DNA of 64,000 bases, from NCBI GenBank assembly GCA_018881555.1, contig JACAXG010000013.1, forward strand, positions 9,214,191-9,278,190. The letters run 5' to 3'. Below, piece after piece: positions 33,926 through 63,889 of this stretch; position 1 is the stretch's first letter; every line of letters begins with the position of its first letter. The translations under genes and the position numbers were made by a program. The stretch comes from Amblyornis subalaris (taxonomy: Eukaryota; Chordata; Aves; Passeriformes; Ptilonorhynchidae). The notes below the pieces were generated by a model, which saw nothing but the letters and a program-made list of their open reading frames with translations, ran no database searches and was not told the DNA's origin.

Positions 33926-36900
33926 AATGTGAAGTGTTTTATGTCACCAGAGATACTTAGTAAGGCTTGATGTGTGGGCAGGGATTGCAAAAAGGGATAG
34001 AAAAACTAACCCTGACCCACAGACTGGGAGATCCAGCATAACCCCCAGGAGGATGGAAGAGACCAAACAGTCACCATCCCCACCGTGTGTTTTAACCCTC
34101 AGCACAAAATTTGTGCTATTAGTTTCTGCTATTTTACAATGAGCTTTAACATGACCCTGACTAAATAAACCTTGAGGTTCCATGTGCTGCCACTGCAGCT
34201 GCAGTGTCTTCTCCCAGTGCACTGGACAACCTTAGCTTTGAATGTTTCACATTTTTTCACTATACAGCATTTATACAGGTTATGGCTAGATCCAAGCCAG
34301 TGCTGAATCATGTTTTAAAAAAGATACAGAGCATAATGTTCCTTGCACAAGACCTCACATACCTCTGTGTAAATCTGTACAAACTGGATGCCAGATGCTG
34401 TTTTTCTGCTATATATTTGTATTTTTGCAAAAGTCTTAGGCAGAGACTTAAAAGGGAAGAAGTTTTAAAAAATGCAGACTATNACAAGGTAGTGGATAAG
34501 GCCAATTCTGGTCACAGCAGCACCAGTGCTCCCAGTCTGCCATAACAACACCAAGCTAACAGATAGGAAAGGTCATGGATGACAGGTCTCCAAAGGTTGC
34601 TGATGTCTGTTTCCATGTGATTCACAGGCCCCACAGATTTCAAGGGTTTTGTCATCACACTTAGAGAAGATGGGGGAACCCAGACTTCCCTCAATACAGA
34701 CAGAACTACAATTTGCCATAAAATTGAGCCAAAAGACAGTTGGTTTGTATCAACAAATCTAGCTGACATCAGTTAAAAATCCATATTTCTTNTAAGCCCA
34801 GCAAAAGGCTGAGACAGGAATTTGAAACTACTGTGATAAAANATGACAGAGTCATCAACTTGTTCTCTAACTCTGAAATCTCAGAGATATCTGTTTGCTA
34901 GGTGAATCTTATCTTGGCGCTTAGACCTTTGCTATTGCTGAACACATTTCATCACTCACACTCACAGCCTACCTAAGGTTGGTGAGTTTTGGACAAGCTG
35001 TTCAGTCATCGACAACCACNAAAATGATGTGTTATGGCAGTATGATCTATCACACATGTAAACCATGTAATTCATATAGACACACAAGCCAGAAGGTTTG
35101 CACCATTTCCCATCATGTCTTGATCTCTAACCAATACCCAGTCTAGACTGGAACGTCAGAACTAATTTTTGCAGCTGACAAAATGGTGGTAAGAGGAAGA
35201 AAGAGACTCAGCGTTTATAAGTTGCGGAGAAAAATATCTNTCCTATTGTCATGCTTCAGTCTCAACATAAGGAGTTTTCTATCATGCTCAGCAGGCCCTG
35301 AACCATCAGGCATTTCCAGGTTAAAACAGAAATGGAGATGGGGTGGTGCAGGTCTCAGTGTAGCGCTCTGCATCTTTTGGCATCCTAGGCAAGATCAGCA
35401 CTTTGGAAACCCCCACACTGCAGAGATCCTTGAAAACTGAAACAAAACGATAAGCTGGAAAAGCTCAAAGCCTATGAAAACATCTGAGATCCCAACATGA
35501 TCNGAATTGCAGCAGGGTTCTGTAGGTCCATATTCCCACAGCCAGGTGAAGGATGAGTTTCTGTGGGTGTGCATGAAGGGATGGGACCTATACAAAGAAA
35601 CAAACCTGCTGAATTGCTGTCCTGGAATTCTTNACAGTANNTACAGTAAATGCAACCAAATACTGGCCTTCCACTCAGAGCAGCTGCTGAGTAATACCTG
35701 AATTTGCTCATATATTCAGCCCTNCCTCAACTGCCAGAGGACTTCGGAAAACATTGGAAGATACCGGCTTTAAAAGTGGTTTGTTTTAAGCCGAGTGTGA
35801 TTCACTCTCGAAGTCACTGTTTAATGTTGTGTATCTGTGATCTNACCTTTGCCCCAGGGTTTTCCTTGAGGGGATGCAGTTCCCTCCTTCACCCAGCCCA
35901 GCCATTTCAAAGCACAACTCNGGTTAAAAAACAGAAAGAAATTGAATGGCATGTAGTTTAGTTTCACAAACCCTAGAGACGAACAAAGTGCTCCTGTCCA
36001 ACCCTATGAGAAAGAACAGACCAGCCCACAATATTTTCTGGATTTGGCCTTGTTCAAACACACCCTAAGGGCTTCACAGAACCTCACAGAATCAGAGATA
36101 CTACACCAGTCAGTGTTTGAACTGCGATGGTCAACAGAAGAGTTGCATTATCATCAGAAAGATATTTATTCTGCAAGAGTCCATGATTTTAAGGAGTTCT
36201 TGTTGGAGAATGTCTTTTTATTACCACCTATGGTCAGTTTGGCTGAAATACAATTGGGTTTTCCTGCTGAGCACCCACCTGCTCCAGCAGCACCTCCAGG
36301 GTTTAACTTTAATGTAATTCAGATTAACTTGTAAAATTCCAAGCATGACATTTGGGCTTGGTATTCCACTGACTTGATCAGAAAGTCCTGTAGCATNCCC
36401 AGCATGACTCATATCTGTTTTTTTAAGTTCATAAGAGGGGGGGAAAAAAAAAAAACCCTAACCACCTACTCACACTCCTACCAACTCTCAAATTCAGGTC
36501 ACTCCACCAGTATAGATGTTTATTTTTTCATATATCTACTTGCAGCCCTTGCATTAAGGAAATGTAGAAAAGGAAACAAGTTTAGAATTAAATTTTGACC
36601 TTTCAGATTGCGTAGGCAGCAGTGTTTTCCTCACCAACTTTATGAATGCATTTATTTTTGAATGTCTCCTGCACACACACGTTTCCTTTCACACAAAGTC
36701 CTCAGGGTCAAAACCACGCTCAGTTATTCCTCATATTTTGTGAGATGAAACAACCAAGCAAACCTTATAAGCAAGCATAAAAAGCTATGCACCAGCACCC
36801 TGGTGTTTTTTAGGGTATCAGAGTACGCATCGTGATAAACCAACCAAACCCGCGCAAAGCTTTTAAAAATACTCTCATGAAGGTTATACTTAATGCCAAT

Positions 36901-37240
36901 GCTTCTGTAGAAATGAGAAGACACATAATTTAGGATGATTCCTGATACCANTCATTAATCTGAAGTTAAAAGAGAAGACTTGCACAAGTTTACCCCACAG
37001 GATTTGACCCAAAGGAAACACAGTCAGATANCTTCAGCGCATAAATTCTTCCCACGACTTTATCAGAGTGGGGAAATNAAACAGGCACTGAGGCTACAGT
37101 ACCTGTTTACCATAGCTGAAATACTTGAAACTCTTTTTTTTTTGTATCTTAAGATACAAATAGCTGTTAGCCACATCCTTGAGTCACAAATGCTGTGAGC
37201 AAAGAAGATACTTTTATTAAAAGAAACCATTACCTTTGAT

Positions 37241-37268
37241 NATAATAATAATAATAACAACAACAACA
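37241..37268. repeat. Compound (TAA)n(CAA)n microsatellite
   Basis: About five TAA units pass directly into about four CAA units, the same transition as at 9347-9410. Confidence 0.9.
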
Positions 37269-40161
37269 GCACTAACTACAGGAGAGAATGGAAAATAATT
37301 TTAAAAACTCAAAAAAAAGTCAGTGGAAGAAATGGCAAGTATTAAATCATTTGTTTGAGCTAACAGCACACCAGCAATCCATAGACTGCAAGTCTGGTTA
37401 TAATTGACAGTAACCTTATGTAAAAGGTATAAAAGAATTTATTTCCCAAAGATGTAAGATCTACAGAAAACCAATCCAATTCCAGTCAGAAACAATCCTG
37501 AACCAACCCTAATTCTCTATATCCAATTTCCNAAGTTATTTGAATCTTCATCCAGACTTTGAAGCTTTTCAAGTGCAATGCTCTGAATATTCTCAAAGGC
37601 AATAAAAAAAAAAAAAAAGAAATCTGAATCTAATATTCTTGGCAGCAGCACAATCTGTGTTCTAATAACTTCCATAAGTGCTGGGTTCGTGTGTCCTGGA
37701 GCATATTTTATCTGTGATACACTTCACATGCAAGGGCTTTAATTTTTATTACTTGCAATTAAATTTCCTACTCTGTCCTCATGACAGGGTCTAAATTTTG
37801 GGTGCAGGACAGAACTCTGCAGGTACCTGAGTGCACATTTAACCACCTACCATGAGCAAACAAACAACAGAAAAAATGGGAAAGCCCCATCTGCCTCCCT
37901 CTGCTATCTGTAACAGCATCATCCCTATTCTCTCTCCTGATTTGAGCAATCCTGCTTGCAGATAAGCAGGAGACACATCTCATCCACCTCCCTACTAAGT
38001 CAGCACTGATCCGTGTCTCTGGATATAGGTCACTTGCATGCACTCTCCATAAATCCAGACACATTATCCTTGAAAAGTCACGGTTCCCCCAGAACCCCCT
38101 GGCAAATTCAAACGCATCACAACAACGGTTGCTCTTCCTGAACTTACATATTGCTCTCAAAAAATTGCATATTTCAAATAAATTGTGGAAAAATCACAAC
38201 NACTAGAGACAGAGGTACAAATTGCTTTCCTGGTGGCCGGAAGGCTACTGAAAGTATCTGGCAATTTCCAAAGGACACCNTGGGAATAAGCTTACCTTAT
38301 TGCTTCTTTTTTCTTGCCAAGATGCTACACAGAACAGTGTCACCTGTGACCATTGACAGCCTGTGATGGAAGAGGTTTAANAGGTATTTTAGCTTTAGAA
38401 AAGTTNTAAAGGAAGCTAGAAAATAAAACAGAAAAACNTGTGACAGACCGAGACCTCCCTCCCTGAGATGGACAGGTGAGATAAGGCTGTGGTTAATGTG
38501 GTGGGAGCTGAGCACAGGCAGTGGTCATCACTGCACCCCCACTTCCTGCCCCGTCCAGAATTCATTCCCCAAAAGCACACGAAGTGAAATTAAAATCAGC
38601 TTACTTCAGTTCTTGATATGACTGGAGTGCTGCTGGAAGGTTGGGGGTGGATAACCCTGGATGAGGGACTCTGCAGCCCAGGNATGGGTCCTGCCTCCCC
38701 AAACCACGCTGCTGAGAGCAGGGGATCTCACTGCAGTGTCCACCTGGTTCCCATCCTCTGCCAGGCTGTGAATGCAGAGCAGGCTCAGGCCCATAATGTC
38801 AGGTTTGGTTTACAGACTGGCAATCCAGCAGAAAGTATAACACAATTTCCAGGAGCTCAAATGAGCTTCTCGTTCTGTGATCTCACCAGGATTCAAATCA
38901 ATCATCAGAAACATCCCCTATCCAGTTGTTACTCACTGAGCCTCTCAGTTCTAGAGAATACATCCCTACCCAGCNGCTCTTCTGCCTCTGTGGCTTTCCA
39001 GTTAGAGCAGCACCTCTTCAGTTAAGCGAAAAGGCATNAAAATGCCATGCTGAGCACTAATCAGCAGCCCCACAGCCAACATCAGAGCCCCAAAGCAATT
39101 TATTTGTAAGGCAGTTTAAGCTGTAGTTGATCAATTTAACGATGCACACACCAGGTAGTTACACACCTGGAGGCAATGGNCAGGTGGAAAGCTTTGCCCA
39201 CAATTGACACTGGCAGAAGCTGCACTGTTGCTCTCCCTCAAAACAGCACCACCATCAGACCCAGCTTTAACAAGCATCAAGGCTGGTTCCCAGCAGTTTG
39301 TACAAGTGCTGTTTCACACCTGGTACAGATCTCAGTTGTGTTAACAAAACAACAGCTCTTGATAGTAAAATTCCATTTTAATTTCCACCCCATTTTAATG
39401 AAATAATAGTACCAGTTTTTACGTGTAAACCCTGGCCCGGCTTAGAAATAGAGCTACCAGCCTTCAGGAACAGCAGGACTGGGAAAGGACAGGACTAAGC
39501 TCTTGGAGAAGAGCAGAGNTTCCCCTGCCAGCCCCTTGGAAAGCTCCTTCACCATCCTCCATCCCTTTGCACTGCACCACTTTGCCTCTGAATTATTTAC
39601 TTTTGTCAGAAGGGTTAAAAAGCATTTTGTCAGTAACAAGCCAAGCCAGCCGCAGGGTCCTTGCCACCCTGGANCCCGGGAACACCGGCACACGGCAGGT
39701 GAGCAGTGCTCCCAAACAGGTTAGACTCCTCAGTGCCTTGCTTTAATGTGCTGAACTACCCGGGTCCCAGGTGTGCTTCCACTGCAGGATGCCTCAGATC
39801 CCACCCCACACCCTCATCACGGCAGGGAAACCCCACTGTGAGTTATAAAAGCTGCTAAAAATGTGTAAAATATCTTGTATTTACTACAGGTAACATGCCA
39901 AAGAAACAAGGTCGCTTGTTCTGCCCCTCTCCAAGGATATTGCATCAACTTACTTGTGTAGACTGAGCACAACTGTTTAATACTTTGGCTTGTTCTGCGG
40001 AAAATAAATTTTTTCAGTTTTGCAATCCACAACAATCACTTTGTCCTTTCACCCTGCCGTGGCTCGGGGCCACCACGACAAGCTGGCTGCTGCTCCCACT
40101 GCCAGCACTGCACAGGCTCCTCGAAGGCACTTAAGGATTTGCTTTAATAACAGTTGACATA

Positions 40162-40235
40162 TTTAAAATTGTTTTTTGGGTTTTTTTGGGTTTTCTTTCT
40201 TTTTTTTCTTTTTTTCCTTTTTTTTTTTTTTTTTT
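40162..40235. repeat. Poly-T-rich tract
   Basis: Over 70 bases almost entirely T with G or C interruptions, ending in an uninterrupted run of about 19 T. It lies just upstream of a CR1 3' end. Confidence 0.85.
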
Positions 40236-40289
40236 AGATACAATGCTTTATATAAAGGAAAGCTGATTTCTAGGAAACAATTCAGCCCT

Positions 40290-40352
40290 GAAGTGGCCAG
40301 GCACTTGGACTAGATGATTACTGTAGGTCCTTTCCAGCTGAATGATTCCATT
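40290..40352 (+). mobile_element. CR1 3' end fragment (divergent subfamily)
   Basis: Reads 'cacttggactagatgatta', 'gtaggtcctttccagctga', 'atgattccatta', the form of a CR1 3' terminus distinct from the other copies here. Confidence 0.7.
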
Positions 40353-43300
40353 AATTCCTCCCTCCCAAGCTCCAAATGCTCTTTCTCACACTATCCTGGT
40401 CGCTCTGGCCAGCAGCTGGCCCAGCNGAGTGGGATCAGCCCCTCCGTTCCCTGCACAGCTCTAGAGCCACACTTGTGGCTACGTGGCAGCCTGAGCACGG
40501 GCTGGTGGCACATGCAGAGGACAGGCAGGGGACACCTGCGGGTGCCTTCAGAACCAGCCACGGTCAAGCCTGGGCAAGAGGAAGTGTTCAACAGCCCTGT
40601 CTTTGAAGAATTTCCCAAATTATTATTTCCCATAGGATTAAACCCAAATTGCAAACTCATTGTGACTTTATATACAGGAAATAGATGGGTCAAGTGTCCA
40701 GCTAATGGGGGCTGTTACGTATTGACAGCTCAGGAAGTTTTTCTGATAACACANGCATGGCTGGGTAAATCCTTTCTTTGAGAAAGGGATTTCTTGGCCA
40801 TCTCTGTGGTCTAGGATACCTGAGGGATTTGACCTGAGAAGTATTTAGAAGAAAAGTGGAATTATCACAGTGCTGCTGGGGTAACTCTGGGTGGGTTCAC
40901 AGGACAGAGCTGAACCGTGGGGNGCAGCTGCTCAGCCCCACCAGGCTCGGTGAGTGTTATCCAACCCCTCAATCACCTCAGCTGCACAACTGGCTCCAAA
41001 CACCCAGGTCTTGACACTGAGAAGTGCTGAGTTGTCCCACCTGTAACTGATGGGGTGGGAGATGCAGCTGCCTTTATCTGTGTATCGAGCCCCAGAGCCG
41101 TGCTGGGGGATTTCTTAGAGAACATTTAGTGCCTGATGGTGGTTTCCTCAAGCAGCAACGTCCTGTGTCGTGCTGCCTTTAGGCAAGAATTCTTAGAGAC
41201 AAAAGTCTTNCCAGCCTGTTTTATCTGCTGTCAGCTCTTGCTGACAAAGTANTTTTTGTGCTGGTTCAGTAAAAACCGGATAGGTGCCACTGAACAGCCA
41301 TGAAAAGTGAGGAAAGGATTTATTCGGTTAGGTGGACCATTATGCACTTGTTCACCCCAGGCTGATTGTGTCTTTTCTGATATAATGGAGGAAAGGGTAT
41401 TTTCCAAGCTATTTGTTGTTCTCTACAGCTCATCAGTGCCTGCATCCCTCCTCCTCTCTAAGGAGGCACCTGNTACTGGGTGAGACAAACCCCATCTGAC
41501 AGCATCCCACCAGGATGGCAGGAGCAGGGCAGTGCTGGAAGGTGAAGTCAAACCTTGGATTAAAATACCCAGGAGAGCAGGGTGAGAGAAGCCCTCCTAG
41601 GAACACCAGTCCTGCTCCAAATTTGGGTTTGTAAAATCCAACTTTTCAAGTTGGGTACAAGAAATACTTTGGACTTCCTGAACACAGAGCTGCTATTTCT
41701 GAAAGATGTGAAAGTGCAACCTCAGCCTGAGCAACACCTTGGCAGAACCGAATGCCAAATGTTAAAATGAGGCACTGATTGCACAAGGGTTAGTAAGCAG
41801 CTTCTAATCTGTCTGAAGCTTCAAGTTTGCAGCTTCCCAGATACAAGTTAAAAATGGCATTTCATCATTAAATCATTTGCAGAAATCCTGGTACTCACAG
41901 GACTGATTCTCCTTGACACCTTTGCTTGCTTTGGCTGCTGGGACCACTGGGGACAAATCACAACTAAAAACGATGGGAATATAACTTTGAACTTATGGAA
42001 AAGCTCCCACTAGCTCTGACTCCATTCCTGGGAGTGCTGCCATGAGGTTCTAGTCAGTCCTCGGCAGCTCAAGGACCTTGCACACATCACACACTGCTGT
42101 AATGTCACTTGGTGCTACAAGATGTGGTTCTGTTCACTGAGGATGCAGCCCATGGCTGCTCCCCTCCACCTTTAAATGCACCCAAAATTGTACAAATGTT
42201 TCCCGTGTGCTGCTTCAAAACCAACTCCAGCTTGCCATTTCCTCTTTCATGTGAGTAAACCCCTGCTAATTGTCTTGAAAATCCAAGCTATCATTTACTC
42301 AGAGCAAAACACAGAGATGAAAACCGCAGCAGTGCAGCCTGAGCAAAGCTTCTGACTCACAGTGCTTTTTTGCCAGTGTTTTTCTGTCATGGGCAGTGCA
42401 GTCACAGGGAAGCTCTTGTGGGGAGGAAGATTCAAAGCTGAGAGTGTGTAACAATTCAGATGCTCAAGTCTTACTCAGGTACAAACTGGAGTCATTAAGC
42501 ACTCTGAATTTCTAGGCAACATATCAATACAGAAATTGTTTGTTATTAATGAACTATGTGATGTACAAACCCTTTCTTGCTTGAANGTGGCACAGTAGGA
42601 CATTTCCACCCCGTGACAGTGCCCAAAAGTGTGTCAGACCTGGCTGCTGTACCCAGCTGGTTCTTGTCCATGTACGGAGCGTCCAAGGGGGAGGTGGGTC
42701 AGTGAGCAGAGCCTCAGCTGGGCCAATGGGCTTGGTAAGAGGTTGCCATCATTTGTTTTGGCAGGGGTAAAACTACATTAATAAGAGCTCAGTGACCTCA
42801 GACTCTTTGTCTGCTAATTTGAAACAGCTCCCTCCTTCTAACGCTGAGCCAGAGCAACCCCTGTGAGAGGCTGAGCTGCAGAGAAGGTGGGATCCAACAG
42901 CAACCAGCACGTTCTGAACAAGAGCACGTGTTCCAGCTGCTAGAGGAGCTGGGGAAAGCCATGCTGGAAACAGATGAAACCCTTGCATGGTAAAGGAAGA
43001 CAATTGCAAGAACCAGACTTGGTTCTGTATTAGCAGGGTGACATCCTGCAGGCTGGGGACAGCACAGCCAGCAACATCCTCCATCCTGCAGGCNTGGGGG
43101 GGTGGCACATTTTGCAGTGTTTCTCCCACCAAAATACAAATGTGGGGGGGAAGTGAGAGCCGAGAGCATGACTAAATTAACACTTGTTAGGAAGTGACAG
43201 CCTAAGGCCACAGATGGTATTAAGGCTCACAGATTCACATACCTCATTGAGTCAGAAACACTTNATTTGTCTGCGCCCACTGAAGATTAAAGCGGAGGAA

Positions 43301-45226
43301 ATCTGTGCAGAAACAAGCAAAACCATACTGTGGCAGGAGGGGGTGAGCTCTCACTGCCAGCCTGCCCGTGGTGCAGCAGCAGTGGCTGCTCCCTCCACAG
43401 AGGGCTCAGCGATGCCACCGGGGCTGGTGCACACCTGNAGCGCAGGTGGGTGATGCTCACAGCTCACTGCAGCTGCCACTCTCAAACCAAATCACACACA
43501 ACTGCTCCACGGCATGAGGAACAAGTCCCANGGGCCCAACTCATCTTCTGCAGAAGATGGGATAAGTGCCAGGATCAGCCAGCTCCTCTCCCAGGCAATG
43601 AGTCACTTGGAGACTTTGTCCAGGTCTACAGATGGACGCGGTCAGAGGATTGTTGAACCTCAGGGACCATGGCGGGTGAGTCAGTCCGCCCNGGCCCAGA
43701 GAAGCAGAGAAGATTCAGAAAGTTCATAAGGTCTCATCAGGTCTGAATGCACAGATGTGATACATCAATTTTCCATCATCGTTGCAGATATGGACACTGA
43801 TAGCAATATCCTCTGCAGCTATAAGGAATGATGAAGTGCCCAACACCCTAAAGAACCAGCAACCACACAAGGGGATGTTGGTGNTCACCCAGCTCACTCC
43901 TATATAATTTTACATCACCCTCAGGTTTCAGATGTTGCTGGGCTCACACCTCCACACTGGAGCATGAGGTAAAAAGGGCATCCTTGAGCCCAGTCCCTGG
44001 TTTGCAGGTGGGGTCTTGATGCAGCGAGCATTAAGGAGAAAAAACNTTCAAGCCTGTGGTCAGAGATGACCCCTTCTAGATTGAGCTATCCTTTTGTTTT
44101 TCAACAAAAGTGCACCAAAATGCCAATGCAGCCAAAGTCACCTGCTCCTCCTCATCATCTGGGAGCCAAAACACCAGGAAGTAGAAGCACAAGGATGTTC
44201 CAAGAATAAGCTCAGCAAAGCCAGAGGCACCGCTGCCCCAAAAGGCTATCCCTTATCGCAGCATGAAGAAAAGGGCAGAACTCTGCCCTTTTCACTGAAA
44301 AACAGGATCATTTCAAAATGCTTCTCAGCCCCATAAGAAACAAGTCAGAAACACCCNAGGTTACCCTGAGGCACACTGAGGTCTGCTATTTCCAACCCAA
44401 ATCTTGATGCAAAACACCTGGTAAAGTATATTTCTAGCCCAAAACAACACACCCCCAAACAGCTTCACCCATACTCTCCTTGGCCAGCAAACAGCAGCTA
44501 CACAGCTGCTTGTGGTAGCTGGGCTGCACGAGATCCACAGCAGAGCACACTGTGGGTAGGAGTTTAACCCGAGCCACAAGCTGCAGCCGTGGGGCTGCCC
44601 ACCCGCACGTCACATCCCTGCTGCTGCCACTGCCCACCCGCCCCAGCAGCTGGAAACAGACAGCAACCTGGCTCCTTTCTCTCCTCCTCTCCGGTGAAGA
44701 GCTGGGTGCTGGGCCATGCTCTGGTTACACCTGCCCATGCATAGCAAGGTGCTGCCAGGAGAGCTCAGGGCACCACCACCTCAGTTCCCCTACATGCTGC
44801 TGATGCAGCTGTGAGCCCATGGAGTGTGAGAGAAAANCAGATTTCAAGGAAAAATAATTCTCCATCTGTGTAGTGAGTTTTGACCCAATTGATCCTAACA
44901 TCAAGCAAGTGGTTTGGTTTTATCCTCGACTTTCTCTCAAGGCTTCATGAGGACTTTCTAAAGAAACATCTTGCGATGCGCATGCTTGAGCCGACGGCCA
45001 TCTCTGAAAGCTGGAGAATACCTGCCAGGCTATTTCTGCTGGGGCCTTGCAAACAAAGTCTGTCCTTAGGGAAATACTTACCAAGCAGAGGTAAAGTTTT
45101 GGTGCATGAACTGCCTGGCTTTGCTGACAGGTCACCTGCTGTGCTGAGCCACCCCAGCACCATCACAGGGTGCAGGAAGAACAGAAGGAAGAGGCTCAGA
45201 GGACAGCAATATCCCAGGCTGCCTTT

Positions 45227-45227
<1 letters not shown>

Positions 45228-45271
<44 letters not shown>
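45228..45271. repeat. (AC)22 dinucleotide microsatellite
   Basis: About 22 uninterrupted AC units. The open frames crossing it on both strands are artefacts of the repeat. Confidence 0.97.
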
Positions 45272-45273
<2 letters not shown>

Positions 45274-48200
45274 ATCACCCTCATCTCAAACAAAACTGAG
45301 CATCACTGAAAAAGGACCCTTCCTCTTCCTGCATTAGGGATTTTATAGCTCGGCCAAGGCACAGAACTGTCTTGTATAACACAAATATGTTCCTCCTCTA
45401 AGCAGAGCACACCAACAACTCTGCCAAAGCTTGAACAGCCTCCCATATCCCTCCCAGCCAAACCCTTTCTCCACTCCCACTACACATTTTAGCCTGGATG
45501 CCAGTTTTCCCCTCTAAGGTGATTAGATTGATGGTTTTCACATGCTGTTCTACTGTAACAGGAAAGAGAAGTAACTTCTAACACAGGCAAAAAGATAAGC
45601 ACTTCACCGAGTCTCTGCAGCTGAACATGAATATTTTGGGTGATTTCCTAACCCAGCTGGAGGGCTGCACAAATGCTCAGTGACATAGTATATATCCACC
45701 TAACAGCATTCAGGCCAGGGGCTAAGAAATCACATGCTCAAGCTGGGTGTGGATTACTGGCATGGGCCGGGGCTGGTTTTCTTCCTATGACTACACAAGC
45801 TACGATAAGAGACCATGTTTCCATAACAGCTCACATGGTGTCTGCCTTCACCAGTATCTGTCATGCAGGGCCGTGCCTTGCAGACCTCATCTCCAGCTAA
45901 CTCTGTCAGATGTGGCCAGAAAAGGTCTAAAGCACTTTGAAGTGTTTGGCAGCCACCGGTCCACAGTCAGACTTTNCACTGTCTGTGAGTATCTGCAGTA
46001 AGTACCTAAATCCTGTGAAATAAAGAAGACCACACACAATGTCAGGAGGAAAANCATTTCAGCCTCAATAAGACTTAAATACTTCCCTTACCAGTGACAT
46101 ACTGGCAGAAGCTCCCTGTGCCTAGATGGAGAGAGAAGTTTCAAATGCTGGAACAAATAAGCCTTTCTTTTAGGTCTAAGAACCATCCCATAGGCTTAAT
46201 TTTAGGCTGTCATATTCTGTTCATCTTCTAGAATGACAGGAGACAGAATTGGGAGAATAATCTGCCAGACTACACGAATATGCCTGGGAGGCTACTGAAT
46301 CTCACAAGCCACATATGCTCNTTTCTCTCAAATTATTATATTTGCTATCTAGTATTCTTCAGACTAGCAGTAAGCAAATCCTGCACACAGCAACAAAAGC
46401 AGCTTGGCATTCAAGCAGTTCTGCATCCACAATCAGCGTCTCCTGCTTCAGATGGGAGCAAGGTCAAAGACAACTAGCAAGACAGAATAGGATTTTTCCC
46501 AGAGAAAACAAGCAAGTAAAATTATCTTTAGAAGTTCAGTATGATAACACACAGTTAACAATGGTATTTCCCAGCCAACCCTGCTATTTCAGAAGTGGGA
46601 TGTGCAGTTTTTGGCCAGAGTCCTGATGTGAACTTCATCTGTCAACATACCACGTTGACAAAGTCTAAGTAGGTTCCTCTTCCTCCCCCTGAAACCCAGA
46701 GTGTGGCTTTGGCTCATTGTCAGTTCTTCACATCTGCAAGACTGTCATACATTGAATACTTTGTTATAAAGCAAAACTTCTTATTTCCCAAGTTTATGTT
46801 ATGCCGAGAGATTTTACTAAGAAAACTGGAGGTCAACAATGAAATATTCTGAACAGCCAGCCAGCAACCACAAAATTCATGGCAAGAAAAGGGATATTAG
46901 AGAGCAGCTATCGAGCTAGCTTGTGCTAAGTCATTAAAGCTTTTAGGAAAAAAATATTGCAATTCCTACAGCTACCTGCTGTAACTATTCACACAAAGCT
47001 TAGTTACAAGACTAGATTCTCATTTCACTATCATTAACAACCTGAGCTCAGCAAGTTTCTGCCTGGGCAATGCAAGGCCTCTCCCATCAGTTGTGCATGT
47101 TTAACAGAAAGATTAAAGCTTTAGTGAGTACAGATATCTGCATGCTGCATCTAAATGAAGCAATAACCCTAAAAGTTCATCAATTCCTCACATATAAAAT
47201 GCACACAAAGAAGCATTGCTGAGTCACATTGCTTTATTACTGACAGAATAAATTGATGACACCTATTACATTTAACATGCAAATTCTTCTGTTCCCCAAG
47301 TGTCACCTAAGAGGACAGCAGAGGAATTGCTTCTAACCCTGCCCAACACCTGTTTTAAGCCTTACCTCACTCAGTCTGCACAACACAGGGCAATGCAGAA
47401 GCACAAAGCAAACCAGCCTTGGTCATATGACAACCCTGACTGCAAGTGGATGCCAGTGCAATTGAAGTTTCTTTCACTTTCTCAAGCCAGTTCCATGTGT
47501 TGGTACATTAACTATTGCACAAGCACNTCTCTAAGCACTAACTTATGGTTGTAAAACCATTACCAGTTCTGGCTTTCAGTTCACCTGTAGTCATCCATAG
47601 TCCCATGAAGTCATGCCCAAACCACGCATGGTGAGGGAAAGATCCAAGGTCAGTCCACCAGCACAGCCACAGATTGGTACAACAGTCTGATACTAACAGC
47701 AAGTTCCTACATTTCTGAAACATTTGGCTGTTTCTCAATAACTTTGCTTTTTTTTCTTCCCAGCAATTAACTCTCATTTCTTTGTAAGTAATTCAGAAAT
47801 AGGACTTCCTTTCAGTCCTCTATGTGTTGGCTTGTGGCCAATACTCACATGTTAACAGAGCAAAGGGCAAAGGAGAATCACAGGGCAGGATTATTCCCAG
47901 CCTGTCTGAAGGGCAAGACAAAACCCTGCTCCAGTCTACAAAAGCAGATTAAGATTTGCTTGCAAACCATCCTACTGACTTCTACAGGTGCTGAGTTCAG
48001 GTGCTCCTGTGGGAAATCAGGGATTGGCAAGACGATGGACATTCTTGAAAGGCTTCAGATTCTTGTAACTGCTTGTGTTAGAAACATAGCACCCCACAAA
48101 AGGAGAGTCCACACCACGAGAGTCAACACCACAAAAGTCAACTTGTTACCCTAAGTGTAAAACACTGAGATCACAGTTGCCACTGGCACAAACTGTGCAG

Positions 48201-48746
48201 TCTCTCTGCTCCCAGGACACATTATAGTTTCAATACACAAATTAAATCTTTCCAGTATCAGTAGAAGGTGCAACAGTTCTGTCTTGTGTACTAGAGTTTT
48301 AAATAAAACACTATCCAAAACCATGATGTATTTTCTACAGGGAAAGAGCAACAAGCCCTCTGAGGAAGAAGTACAGGCCCACTGTTCCCTAAAACCAAGC
48401 ACTGATGCACCTATTAAGGAGACCAAANAGAGAATCACTTTATGGAAAGAACATTTATTTTTGCTTCAAAACTTGTGATCCATAGAAATACAATAAAATC
48501 AACATGTACACAAAACTTTTTAAAAAACCAACTTTGGTTCAAAGAAATATTTAACATCTAAATCTTCTGAGGTACAAAAGGCACAAGACCAAGCACCCAA
48601 ACATATGGAATCACCCACAACACTGTTTGCACCATTACTACAGAGGAAGACTGGAGGGAGGAAGGCAGGGGAACATGGAAATAACAGCAACCAAAACACG
48701 AGGATGTGTACAATGCCATTTACTTTCTTTCACAGGTGTTACATAT

Positions 48747-48752
48747 TTTATT
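48747..48752 (-). other. Candidate P4HA2 polyadenylation signal
   Basis: AATAAA on the minus strand about 120 nt after the P4HA2 stop codon. Further AATAAA copies occur downstream (for example 48454-48459), so longer 3' UTRs are possible. Confidence 0.45.
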
Positions 48753-48873
48753 GTTCTTTTGTTGTAAAGTGCCAGGACTCTTGGAGAAAAAGATGGATCA
48801 TTTCTTAGAAATGAACTGGAACAAACAACAGTAGAAAAGGAGACAGAAACAAAGGTCTGCAGCAGGCTGGGGT

Positions 48874-63889
<15,016 letters not shown>

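Larger units (their letters stand above)
33930..48740. other. Intergenic region between KK34-like gene and P4HA2
   Basis: Almost 15 kb with no recognisable gene on either strand. Open frames are short, ambiguous and lack splice context. Contents are a compound microsatellite (37241-37268), a T-rich tract (40162-40235), a CR1 end (40290-40352) and a long (AC)n run (45228-45271). Mammals have an insulator region between CSF2 and P4HA2, but no particular site is identifiable here by eye. Confidence 0.5.

Noticed and set aside
34204..34545. 113-codon open frame on the plus strand downstream of the KK34-like gene
   Set aside because: No start context, no splice partners, unresolved codon, and composition like random AT-rich DNA.
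44880..45299. 139-codon open frame ending in a Thr-His repeat
   Set aside because: The terminal repeat is the (AC)n microsatellite translated; the rest shows no protein-family features.
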